In this document: piece by piece, positions 1 to 8,100 of the stretch
Position numbering within the stretch: the stretch's first letter is position 1
Layout of the letters: the number at the start of each line of letters is the position of its first letter
IMG/VR virus record: IMGVR_UViG_3300026292_000018
Location: 1-33,188 of that record
Source: a virus
DNA: 33,188 nt
Reading direction: 5' to 3' (one strand)
The notes under the pieces: model-generated
The model's input: the letters and a program-made list of their open reading frames with translations, nothing else
Told to the model about the DNA's origin: nothing
Database searches by the model: none
Position numbers and translations under genes: made by a program

Positions 1-232
1 TCATTTCAAATGACATTCTTGGTAATGTTATAGCAACCATTTTGTTTAAATCTGGTTGTTGTTCCAATCTTGCAAGAAACTTTTGAGATGGACCATATGC
101 CAATGGCACCTTCATTTCTTGTGCAGGTACACCTTCTTGAGTTTCATGTTTTACATGAATATTATTGAATAATGTACCAAAACCAATAATAGTTTTTCTG
201 ATTATTTCGTGATAATAATAAGTTCCTAACAT
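1..232 (-). CDS. 15: gp15-like tail terminator / sheath stabiliser, N-terminal part
   Basis: Only the first 77 residues are present; the frame runs off the low-coordinate edge of the window without a stop. The start (MLGTYYYHEIIRKTIIG, then FGTLFNNIHVKH) resembles the T4 gp15 N-terminus as I remember it (MFGYFYN..., then GDLFSNIQIKR), including the following basic residues and a PxxYGPSQKFLARL-like stretch. T4 gp15 forms the hexameric ring that caps the tail tube and sheath and meets the neck. The ATG overlaps the gp14 stop by one base (TAATG), so translation is probably coupled. Its place directly after gp14 is the T4 order. The assignment rests on remembered similarity plus synteny. Confidence 0.85.
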   Translation of the reverse strand, partial: MLGTYYYHEIIRKTIIGFGTLFNNIHVKHETQEGVPAQEMKVPLAYGPSQKFLARLEQQPDLNKMVAITLPRMSFEM

Positions 233-1626
233 TAGAATGTACCAAATGGATTTGATTCAGAGAAGTCTAGTATTTGATCTGCATCAAATTCTATGTCATC
301 GTTCTGTTGATATTTATCTGTAGTAGTGCTTGCTGTACCAGTTGTACTGGTTTCGTAGGTAGCACCAGACTTGGATCCAACTAGTCTTTCACCTTCATAG
401 AAGGTTCCAGTCATAATACCAACCTGGAGAATTCCAGTATCTGCATCCCAATTCTTAACCCGTCCAACAACATTGGATCTCTGCCCAGTCACTTCTTCAT
501 TAAACCAGAATGTTCCAACTCCAACAGTAGCACCAGCACCAATTGTAATTGTTGGTGGTGAGAAGAATCCTGCTCCAGCATCAAGAATGTATACATTTGA
601 TATTGGATTAGTTGATGCAGTACCAACGACAGCATGAGCAGTTGCTGGTAATTGTGGTGATAAAGATGGAAGACTTACTGCAACAGTTGGAGAAGTTGAA
701 TAACCAACACCATGATTTGTTATATTAATAGTTTGTAAACCTTTCTTACCTGCAGGAACTAATGAACATGTAGCAGCAGCACCTGTACCTCCACCACCAC
801 TAATTGTTATAATAGGTGCAGTATTTCCATATCCAACACCAGCATGTGTTAGATATATGTACTCAAGTGAAGTAACTTGATTCCTAGTTGTAAGAATACC
901 AATAGCAGTAGCTTGTGTTCCACCAGCAGGAGGTGCGGAAATACTTATTGTAGGAGTACTAGTAAATCCAGAACCATCATTATTCAAGAATACTCTCTGA
1001 ATTCCACCAGTTCCAATAACAGCAGTAGCAGTGGCAGTTGAAACATTCTGAACTAATGGGAAGTCTGTAATATGTCCAAGATCTTCAACTTTAGTATCAA
1101 TCTCCTCAACACCAGTATCAATAACCTCATCCTCATATTCAAAGAGTTCACATTGAAGTTTGTAAATATAGTTCTTACCTAACTGATAGAAAGGATCTTC
1201 ATGCTCTACAAATTTAACTTCAAATAATCTATTTCCCAATGGGAAGAATACTAAATCACCTTCTCTAGGACGGGTATCTATTATCATTTCATCATCAGGC
1301 ATAGCTTCCATGAAAGGAGCAATAAAGTCTTCAAACCTTTCTCTTGAAATACTTACTGTCAATTCATCTTTTAAAGTCATACCAAATTTTGTCATGATAT
1401 CACCTTGTCCACCATATCCATCAAAAGTTTCTACATATGCTTCTAATAAGAAGTTATCATCAAACTTAGATCTCTCAAGTTCTTCAAAAACAGTACTTCT
1501 GTTTACAATTTTTCGTGGAATATATGTTATTTCAACACCATAAATTTTCAGTTGCTCATTAATGAGCTCCTGCATTAAATTTTGTTCTCCAACAGAACCT
1601 TGTAAAAAGAAGGGGTTTAATGCCAT
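232..1626 (-). CDS. 14: gp14-like neck protein with repeat insertion
   Basis: This 464-residue protein is the head-completion/neck protein that links the portal-gp13 side to the tail. Residues 1 to about 180 are the recognisable gp14 core, starting MALNPFFLQGSVGEQNLMQE and containing a FDGYGGQGD segment and the acidic FEYEDEVIDTG stretch. T4 gp14 is about 256 residues, so this one is much longer. The extra length is four tandem beta repeats of about 45 residues (about 203 to 378). Each follows a pattern of hydrophobic strand, G-x-G-Y/F, P, then I-x-I, and ends in small residues (GSGF, GVGY, GVGY, GAGF). The C-terminus returns to unique sequence ending NPFGTF. The start overlaps the gp13 stop (TAATG). 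The core call is firm; the role of the repeats is unknown. Confidence 0.9.
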   Translation of the reverse strand: MALNPFFLQGSVGEQNLMQELINEQLKIYGVEITYIPRKIVNRSTVFEELERSKFDDNFLLEAYVETFDGYGGQGDIMTKFGMTLKDELTVSISRERFEDFIAPFMEAMPDDEMIIDTRPREGDLVFFPLGNRLFEVKFVEHEDPFYQLGKNYIYKLQCELFEYEDEVIDTGVEEIDTKVEDLGHITDFPLVQNVSTATATAVIGTGGIQRVFLNNDGSGFTSTPTISISAPPAGGTQATAIGILTTRNQVTSLEYIYLTHAGVGYGNTAPIITISGGGGTGAAATCSLVPAGKKGLQTINITNHGVGYSTSPTVAVSLPSLSPQLPATAHAVVGTASTNPISNVYILDAGAGFFSPPTITIGAGATVGVGTFWFNEEVTGQRSNVVGRVKNWDADTGILQVGIMTGTFYEGERLVGSKSGATYETSTTGTASTTTDKYQQNDDIEFDADQILDFSESNPFGTF

Positions 1627-2492
1627 TATCCTATTAAGTCAAGAGGTGGAAGTTCATATTCGGTAGACATTGATGATTTAATTTCTGCTAATTCATTAAC
1701 AGCATCATCATAAATTTCACGTCCATTAAGTTCAACTCCACCAGGTAATTTAGTTCCCTTAAACTTAATAAGATTTTGTCCCCATTGTTTTTTAATCAAT
1801 GCAGTCAAATATTTTTTAACAAAGGTATCATTATAAACGTCACCAAAAATAGTAGGATCCAATGCTCTATAACAATCAATAATAATCCAATCATCAACAT
1901 TTGCTTCACTCCAATTCATATCAATATATAATCTATTTGCTCTTTGATTAAATCTAAACTGTTTATCTGGTGTTAATAAAAAATCAATATCTTCCAAATA
2001 ACTTTTTGTCATTGCATACTGCATTAATTCCACTGAATTAAAGTAATACAAGTCATTTAAGAATAATTGATATTTAATACTAAACATTCCACCAGATATT
2101 GCATTAGTATCAAATTTAAAAATTTTATTAATACCAACTACTGCATCTGGAATTGGTATAAAGTTCTTAGTCTCATAAAAATAATGTGTTGAAGCTGTAC
2201 CGTTATTTGTTGTGCTATTTTCACCTGCTGCTGTTTTACTAGTTCTAGTAAGTGTAGTTGATGTACCTTGAGCAGTTCCTGTTGCTTCTCCCCTATCAAT
2301 ATCATCCTGACTAATTTTATATTTCAAATACATTCTTTCAACACCATCAAAGTGTCTTTCATTGAAATACTGAAAAGTATCATCTACTAGATCATCTATT
2401 TGATCATCATCAACGTTTATTTCAAGGACTGGAGCACCCAACTTCCTTTTACAGTAATCTACGAGTTCGACTCTTGTGGTTGGTTTTGCCAT
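1626..2492 (-). CDS. 13: gp13-like neck protein
   Basis: The 288-residue product matches gp13 of T4-like phages in size (T4 about 309) and in its N-terminus: TTRVELVDYCKRKLGAP, followed by acidic DDDQIDDLVDDTFQYFNERH. gp13 sits below the portal in the neck and acts with gp14 to complete the DNA-filled head before tail joining. A short low-complexity Thr/Ser/Ala-rich stretch (about residues 75 to 103, with GTAQGTSTTLTRTSKTAAG) looks like a loop insertion. The gene lies between a coiled-coil ORF and gp14, with a TAATG overlap at each end, so the three are almost certainly translated as one unit. Confidence 0.9.
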   Translation of the reverse strand: MAKPTTRVELVDYCKRKLGAPVLEINVDDDQIDDLVDDTFQYFNERHFDGVERMYLKYKISQDDIDRGEATGTAQGTSTTLTRTSKTAAGENSTTNNGTASTHYFYETKNFIPIPDAVVGINKIFKFDTNAISGGMFSIKYQLFLNDLYYFNSVELMQYAMTKSYLEDIDFLLTPDKQFRFNQRANRLYIDMNWSEANVDDWIIIDCYRALDPTIFGDVYNDTFVKKYLTALIKKQWGQNLIKFKGTKLPGGVELNGREIYDDAVNELAEIKSSMSTEYELPPLDLIG

Positions 2493-2710
2493 TAGAATTC
2501 TTTAGAATCAATGTTTGCTGCTATTTGCTTTTTAGTACCTCTGTTTTTTCTCTCCAATTTTTTAGTTAAATCTTCAACTTTTTCTGTTAACTCTTTAACT
2601 AGTTGACTTAATGTAGCTTGTTTTGCTTCTAAAGCAACCACTTGTGAGAATAAATCAAAGGACTTTTGTTGATATGCTATTATCAAATTTTTATAATCAG
2701 TTTCATTCAT
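2492..2710 (-). CDS. small coiled-coil protein upstream of gp13
   Basis: I place the start at the ATG at 2710, giving 72 residues (MNETDYKNLIIAYQQ...). The open frame extends upstream to a GTG at 2746, but that codon lies inside a terminator hairpin and would begin the protein with a proline-rich artefact. The product has no cysteine and is dominated by a predicted coiled coil from about residue 20 to 52, with leucine/valine heptad spacing (VVALEAKQATLSQLVKEL, then TEKVEDLTKKLERK), followed by a basic tail. It ends in TAATG overlap with gp13. I know of similar small ORFs beside gp13 in marine T4-like phages but no assigned function. A neck or whisker-like structural or assembly role is inference only. 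Confidence 0.75.
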   Translation of the reverse strand: MNETDYKNLIIAYQQKSFDLFSQVVALEAKQATLSQLVKELTEKVEDLTKKLERKNRGTKKQIAANIDSKEF

Positions 2711-2722
2711 AGTTTTATATAA

Positions 2723-2748
2723 TAAAAAAGGTGGGATTCCTCCCACCT
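2723..2748 (-). terminator. Rho-independent terminator after the fibre-like gene
   Basis: On the minus strand the stem AGGTGGGA / TCCCACCT (8 perfect pairs) closes a GGAA loop and is followed by TTTTTT. It lies about 26 bases past the stop of the 507-residue gene and should end that transcript. The right-hand flank is immediately preceded by a late promoter. Confidence 0.88.
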
Positions 2749-2749
2749 A

Positions 2750-2757
2750 TATTTATA
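2750..2757 (-). promoter_or_regulatory. T4-type late promoter for 72-aa ORF, gp13, gp14, gp15
   Basis: The minus strand reads TATAAATA, the exact T4 late -10-like box recognised by the gp55/gp33/gp45-modified polymerase. Initiation a few bases downstream would fall inside the 5' arm of the adjacent terminator, so the new RNA would lack a full hairpin and would escape termination. Confidence 0.75.
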
Positions 2758-2773
2758 ATTTATTATTTAACCG

Positions 2774-4297
2774 TTAGAACGAACCGCCATCTACGGTGAT
2801 ATTATGAAGAATTCTTTGTCCTCCACTATATCCAATTGTCTCTGTTGTACCTGCTGCATCCTTAATCCATAAAGAACCAGTTTCTAATGCAGCATGTGCA
2901 GCAGCAGTTAAAACACTAGTGGATTCAGACACTTCTGCAGCAACAACAACTCTTGCTGAAGAGTCATCCCAATATACAGCAGCTTTCTTAGCAGAACCAC
3001 TGTAATAGTGCATTATCAAACCAACGTCAATGTTGGCATCTGAACTTGGTGCTACCAGTGAACCACCACTGTTAACAAGTCCAACTTCAATAAGACTATC
3101 TTCAACCTTTAACGTCTCTGTGTTTAAGATTGATTGTGTACCCAGAACTGTTAGATTACCAGTTATGGTTGCGTTAGTTGAAACTGTAAGAGCACCAGTA
3201 ACGGCAAGTGTTGAACCATCAAAGGTTAGATTTGCACTGTCTTCTAGTTCTCCAGCAGTACCAGCAATAACAACTCTATTATCAGTTAAATCTGATATCT
3301 TCGCACTGTCAGCAACTAATGCATCAATGTTTGCTGTACCATCAACATACAAATCTTTCCATTCTAATCCAGAAGCACCTAAATCTCTGGCACCATCTGT
3401 AGAAGGAACTAAATCACTATCAAATCTACCAGTAGCAGTAATAGTATCTCCAGTAGCATTACCAATATTTACATCACCATTTAAATCTGTTCTACCTTCA
3501 ACTGTAGAAATACCTGTAACTAAAGAGTTACCTGCAACAGATACTCCTAATCCTACAACAAACTGATTATTAAATGTAGAAATTCCAGATGCTGTTACAC
3601 TATCAACATCAGCAGTACCATCTAAGTATAAGTGTCTCCATTGTTGAGAACTACTACCTAAGTCATATCCATCATCACTAGTAGGAACTAAGTTAGAAGC
3701 AAATTCACCACCAACTACAATATCATCAGTAGCAGCATCACCAAGTCTAACTGTACCACCACGGAATGTAGCGATACCAATAAATTCAGATTGTCCACCA
3801 ACATATAATCTATCAGTTACAGAAAGTGCTGCTCCGACATGAACACTCTTTTCTATACCAACACCACCTTCACATATGATAGCACCAGTATCTTTACTAG
3901 TAGAATCAGTAGTATCTGATATTGTCAGGGCACCCGTAAAGGTAGGTGCAGCAGTCCAACTTAATCCACCCGAACCATCATTTTGTAATATTGCTGTATT
4001 TGCACCCTGAGCATTTGGAAATGTTACAGAATAAGATGCTGCCAATGCAGCAGATGCTTTCATCGTGAAAGCATGTACACCGTTATTTGTTCCCTCAACT
4101 AAGTTCAATCCTGAACCAGCAGTAGCGGTTTCTTTCAACCAATATCGGTGCGAACCGAAAAACTTGTTGTTTGAAGAGTTATTATCTAATCCAATATAAA
4201 AATCATATTTGTCATTGGTGAATGCAGGTTCTCCCGCTTTCAACGCTGGCAAACTACCGAAAGCACCTCTCTTAAACTGTATTACAGGAGAAGCCAT
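2774..4297 (-). CDS. Tail-fibre-like virion structural protein
   Basis: The 507-residue protein has a fibre-like composition rich in Gly, Ser, Thr, Ala and Asp, with no membrane segment. The N-terminus (ASPVIQFKRGAFGSLPALKAGEPAFTND) is of the kind that caps many marine phage fibre proteins. It has two copies of a repeat with the pattern DLG-S/A-x-x-x-x-W-x-x-LY-x-DGTA-x-x-D (about residues 211 to 234 and 301 to 325). Each copy follows a matching GD-x-I-V/T-x-x-G-x-F-x-S-x-LVP segment, so the true unit is about 90 residues. The C-terminal part (from about 385) contains VLGTQSILNTETLKVEDSLI and ends NITVDGGSF, a pattern I associate with cyanophage structural proteins. A role in host recognition or fibre assembly is inference. 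It has a late-promoter variant upstream and its own terminator. Confidence 0.7.
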   Translation of the reverse strand: MASPVIQFKRGAFGSLPALKAGEPAFTNDKYDFYIGLDNNSSNNKFFGSHRYWLKETATAGSGLNLVEGTNNGVHAFTMKASAALAASYSVTFPNAQGANTAILQNDGSGGLSWTAAPTFTGALTISDTTDSTSKDTGAIICEGGVGIEKSVHVGAALSVTDRLYVGGQSEFIGIATFRGGTVRLGDAATDDIVVGGEFASNLVPTSDDGYDLGSSSQQWRHLYLDGTADVDSVTASGISTFNNQFVVGLGVSVAGNSLVTGISTVEGRTDLNGDVNIGNATGDTITATGRFDSDLVPSTDGARDLGASGLEWKDLYVDGTANIDALVADSAKISDLTDNRVVIAGTAGELEDSANLTFDGSTLAVTGALTVSTNATITGNLTVLGTQSILNTETLKVEDSLIEVGLVNSGGSLVAPSSDANIDVGLIMHYYSGSAKKAAVYWDDSSARVVVAAEVSESTSVLTAAAHAALETGSLWIKDAAGTTETIGYSGGQRILHNITVDGGSF

Positions 4298-4322
4298 GTT
4301 GTAATTACTATACTTTTAATTA

Positions 4323-4330
4323 TATTTATG
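4323..4330 (-). promoter_or_regulatory. Probable late promoter (CATAAATA) for fibre-like gene
   Basis: The minus strand reads CATAAATA, one mismatch from the T4 late box, 25 bases before the ATG of the 507-residue gene in the 48-base gap after the 88-residue gene. No clear Shine-Dalgarno lies between the box and the start. Confidence 0.5.
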
Positions 4331-4345
4331 GTTGTAGAAACTTAC

Positions 4346-4612
4346 TTAGAAAGTTCCAGCATCCATTGCATTATCTTGGGTTGCATCTGACATATCTACA
4401 ATATGATATGGTGATACATGTTCATACTTTTGAGTAGATGTATTATACATTAATACTGTATTTGTAGAACTCCTAGCAGAAGCATCAATATCATTGATAC
4501 TACTAAGATTACCAATTGAAAATGAAGATGAGTTTACAAGTTTAGTTGCATTAACATTACCTAGTCTAACTCCAACTGAGGATACTGAACCTCTTCTTAC
4601 TCTGATTGCCAT
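4346..4612 (-). CDS. Small probable structural protein (88 aa)
   Basis: The protein begins with a very basic stretch (MAIRVRRGSVSSVGVRLG) and continues with Ser/Asn/Asp-rich sequence to DAGTF. There are no cysteines, membrane segments or catalytic motifs. The ATG overlaps the stop of the 111-residue gene (CTAATGGC), and the gene is read in the late direction between virion genes. The terminal acidic-Gly-Thr-Phe resembles the GGSF end of the next gene and the FGTF end of gp14, which may be coincidence. Small virion component is the likeliest reading; the function is not recognised. Confidence 0.65.
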   Translation of the reverse strand: MAIRVRRGSVSSVGVRLGNVNATKLVNSSSFSIGNLSSINDIDASARSSTNTVLMYNTSTQKYEHVSPYHIVDMSDATQDNAMDAGTF

Positions 4613-4947
4613 TAGGTAACTCCGTCTCTTACTATTGCCATACCTTCAACAACCCTTTCTTTAGTTCCGTCAGGGTGAGTCAACAAAATATCATAAACCT
4701 GTCTACCAGGTGCTAACGCTGCTGTTTGAGTATCAGTTAAAGTTAATTTAATTTCTCCACCAGTAGCATTAGAAATTGATGCACTAAATGATGTTTGTGT
4801 AGTAGAAGCATGATGCTTTGATATTTTCGCATCAACACTATATCCAGTCAAATTCTGTGCAGAATTGGAATTACTATCTTCCAATGTGTACGTCTGACTG
4901 AAATCAGCACCTTGGTTTATAAGGATATTTGCGACGTATACTGCCAT
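4612..4947 (-). CDS. Phage beta-sandwich structural protein (111 aa)
   Basis: The sequence opens with INQGADFSQTYTLEDSN, then NLTGYSVDAKISKH, later TGGEIKLTLTDTQTAAL and a closing YDILLTHPDGTKERVVEGM. This order (QG-D-F-x-x-x-x-x-x-D, LTGY, I-x-x-x-x-x-G-x-I-x-L-x-L-x-x-x-x-T, then a YD-I/L strand and a final V-x-x-G strand) is a common small Ig-like/beta-sandwich module beside phage tail and baseplate genes, often as an adaptor or fibre-associated domain. The protein is about the usual length for such a single domain. A late-promoter-like box lies 22 bases upstream. The exact virion position is unknown. Confidence 0.68.
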   Translation of the reverse strand: MAVYVANILINQGADFSQTYTLEDSNSNSAQNLTGYSVDAKISKHHASTTQTSFSASISNATGGEIKLTLTDTQTAALAPGRQVYDILLTHPDGTKERVVEGMAIVRDGVT

Positions 4948-4968
4948 GTTATACGATTATAATTTTAA

Positions 4969-5160
4969 CTATTTATTAGTTATTTCTTTCAATAAAGATT
5001 TTATCTCATCAATTTCATTACGTAATTGATCAATCTCTTCTTTTTCAGTTTTTCTTTTCTTTTTTAAATTAATATAGTTATTATACCCTACCGTATCGGT
5101 GCTAATAATAGCACCAGATTCATTACGGTAGAGATCTCTATGTCCTTCAACTCTTTGCAT
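4969..5160 (-). CDS. Small coiled-coil protein after the DUF4815 gene
   Basis: The 63-residue product starts MQRVEGHRDLYRNESGAI, has a short ordered N-terminal half, then a basic linker (LKKKRKTEKE) and a C-terminal predicted coiled coil (EIDQLRNEIDEIKSLLKEI). Similar small ORFs with a VEGH-x-DLYR start occur in T4-like cyanophage structural clusters as I recall, but without assigned function. The ATG overlaps the stop of the 2384-residue gene (TAATG), implying coupled expression with it. Confidence 0.72.
   Translation of the reverse strand: MQRVEGHRDLYRNESGAIISTDTVGYNNYINLKKKRKTEKEEIDQLRNEIDEIKSLLKEITNK
4970..4977 (-). promoter_or_regulatory. Possible late promoter (AATAAATA)
   Basis: The minus strand reads AATAAATA, one mismatch from TATAAATA, 22 bases upstream of the 111-residue gene. 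The box overlaps the last codons and stop of the 63-residue gene (AAT AAA TAG), so coding constraint alone could produce it. Confidence 0.35.
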
Positions 5161-8100
5161 TATGCTAAAGCAATGATTCGTAAATCTTTGAATCTAGGTG
5201 CAAATGCTTCATTAGTTCCACTCATGACAATCTTAACTTTGAATCCAGTAAATGTATCAAGTTCACTAGCAGTAAACTGATATTCCTTAAATTCACCTTC
5301 TCCACTTGCAACTACCTTAGCATCTGGGCGACCGCTTCTCTTACTTAGACGTTCAGTACCAAATCCAACATCACCGAAACCATCACCATCAGTATCTCTC
5401 ATATTATCATAACCAGGGAATAATTCCCACTTCTGCTCTACATCAGCAGAATCAGGTCTGAATAATTGATAGAGAAGTCTAAAGTCAGCAGATTCATGTC
5501 TGTATGCACCAACAAGTACTTTTAGTGATGATGCTGGTTGTGCAAGATCTACTCTCTTGGTAGAGTATATTGCTGAATGTGGGTCGTTAGTTAGTTCATT
5601 AACTCTTCCATCAGTAGAATAATCAACAACAGGATTATTCAATCTACTTCTACCAGTTATCATTACAACATTAGCATAATCAATAACAGGTGAAAGATTA
5701 GGATCTGCAGAACTAAGATCTACTTGATATGTAAATGACTTATTTCTTGGAAGAGCAGTTAAATACTGTTCTTCATTTGGTGCAGATGCAACAATTCTTG
5801 GACTGTTCAATATATTAAGTTGATCAATTTCAACTGGTTGGAATCCTTTATCAAGGAATGGTGTTTCAAACCCACCAGCACTTCTACCAGATACAGTTCT
5901 AATTCTACCCTTCATTGATGTTGATTCACCTGGTGTGATAACAACCATTCTTGGATCTATAGTATTGAACTGAACGTTTTTAGAAGCCTGTGTACTATGT
6001 CCACCAATAGCATCTTCATTAGTGAAACTAACGTCATTAGGTGAACCAGTACGATTTATATCTAGATAGTAACTATCCATCAATGGTTCTTTTACTCTAG
6101 TAGAAGTATGTGAAGCATTGACTCTCCTTAAATCCATACCATTAAGTTCATACTTAAGTATTTGAGAATTAATTGGATGTGTTCTTGGAAGTGAACCATC
6201 AACTCCCCTAGTACCAATTCCAAGAGTTCCTGCACCAGCAGTACCTGCATTAATTGAATCATAGAAGATTATCTCATCATTAAGTAATGCATAACCTGTA
6301 GTTCCATAATCACCATTAAACTGATTAAATCCTACAGTACTTGCAACAGAAATAGTTCCAGAAGAACCATCACTAATACTAACTATAGCATCTGTAGTTG
6401 TTGGAGTTGTACTTGGATAAATGCCAGAAATTTTTACTACATCAGTACCACTATGCATTGCATGATTGTACTGTTTTACATTAATGTAATTACCAGTACT
6501 GTATGTTCCATTTACAGTAGAACTTGTAACATCAGTATTTCCACTATTAAACTTAGTTGCTAATTCATTAAGATAGAAATCACCATTAGGAATACTATCT
6601 CCCTGAACACCAGTTAGATATATCGTATCTCTATTTGTAAGAGCACTAATAGTAATCTGTGTTCCAGTACCTTTAGAGACAGAAGATGTCTTAATACCGA
6701 CAACATCACCAATCTTATAACCAGTTCCAGCAGTAGCAACTGTTGGTACTGTTAATAAGTGTACATGAACTGCATTACCAGTTCCAAATGTACATCCATC
6801 CATTGTTAATCCACTACCATTACCAGTAATGTTGTAAGTTTCAACACCATTAAACACTCCAGTACTATAACCAATACCAGCAAGACTAGGTAATAGAGTA
6901 TTAGCAGCACCACCAACACCTTCAATGTATCCATGATTAGCACTTGGTGCAGTTGTAACACCAACTCTTGTACCAACAGTAAGACTATTAATCAAACCAG
7001 TAGTTGTTATTGCCTGAATACCAACTTTTAATTTTCTTGGAAGAGTTGTAATTGAATTATTATTCAATGTAGTAATTTCATGATCTTCCACATTAAATGG
7101 AGGATTGTAGAAAGTTACTGTTCCTTTAGTTGCAAATTCTGCTTTATAAAGTTTAAACTTCAAGTCTTGGAATTGATTTGGACTCCAAATTGTTCCATTC
7201 TGAGATTTAAACAAACTACCACCAGTATACTGTCTAGTAACAATAACATTTTCATCATCTGGTAAATCAGATGTTCCAACAGTCTTCTCACCCATTTGAG
7301 CAATCCATGCTTCATAGAAGTTAGAACTTGGTGCTAAAATTGCTATAGCATACTCAGTACTTGGTTGTAGATAAACTGGTGATGGGAATTTAATATGAGT
7401 TGCAACAGATGCATCATCAGAAACATTGATATCTTCTGGATTTAGTATTACTTGAGCAAAATCAGCTACTACAGTAGATGTTGGTGTACCCAATTCTACA
7501 GTTCTAATCTCAACTCTAACATTCTCTTCCTCGTCCTTATGTCCAAAGAATAAATCAACAGCAGTTAAGAATGCACCTGTTTCATCAACAGTAAATGATT
7601 GTGCTAGAGGATCACATTCTGGTTCTGGAGGTGGAGGTGGAATACGAACAATAACTAATGTTTGTGTATATGTATCAACAACACCAGTTGTTCTATAAGT
7701 TACATCTGCTCTACTAATTAATAGACTTCCAGGTAATGGATCTGAGTTTGTTGAACTATTAGTAAGTCTAAATGTTCTTGTACCAGTATTCCATCTTAAT
7801 GGTGGGGGTGGAACATGATTAGGATCTTTAAAGAAGAATGAACCTTCTAAATCACCCCAGTTATCATTAATTAAACGAATATTGCTAACGGTTGCTTCTG
7901 CTTTACTTGTTTCACCAACAATAGTCATTCCTTTAGTAATATAACCATTAAACTTACCTTGTGCTTCTTCAGCAAGAGCAGTAATATCAATATTCAATAC
8001 AGTAGATGATGCTGAATATGCAGTACCTAGTGTTATAGATCTGTCGTAAGGATTCTTACCATATGTCTTAGTAGGACTACTAATATTACCAGATTTATGT

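Noticed and set aside
2711-2746. GTG start extending the coiled-coil gene to 84 residues
   Set aside because: The GTG lies inside the terminator stem, and the added residues are only the translation of the hairpin and T-run. The ATG at 2710 is the better start.
3030-3566. Plus-strand frame of 178 residues opposite the fibre-like gene
   Set aside because: It is a shadow of the minus-strand gene, whose repeats and family features are clear. The same holds for all other plus-strand frames in the window, such as those at 15770, 20318 and 30187.
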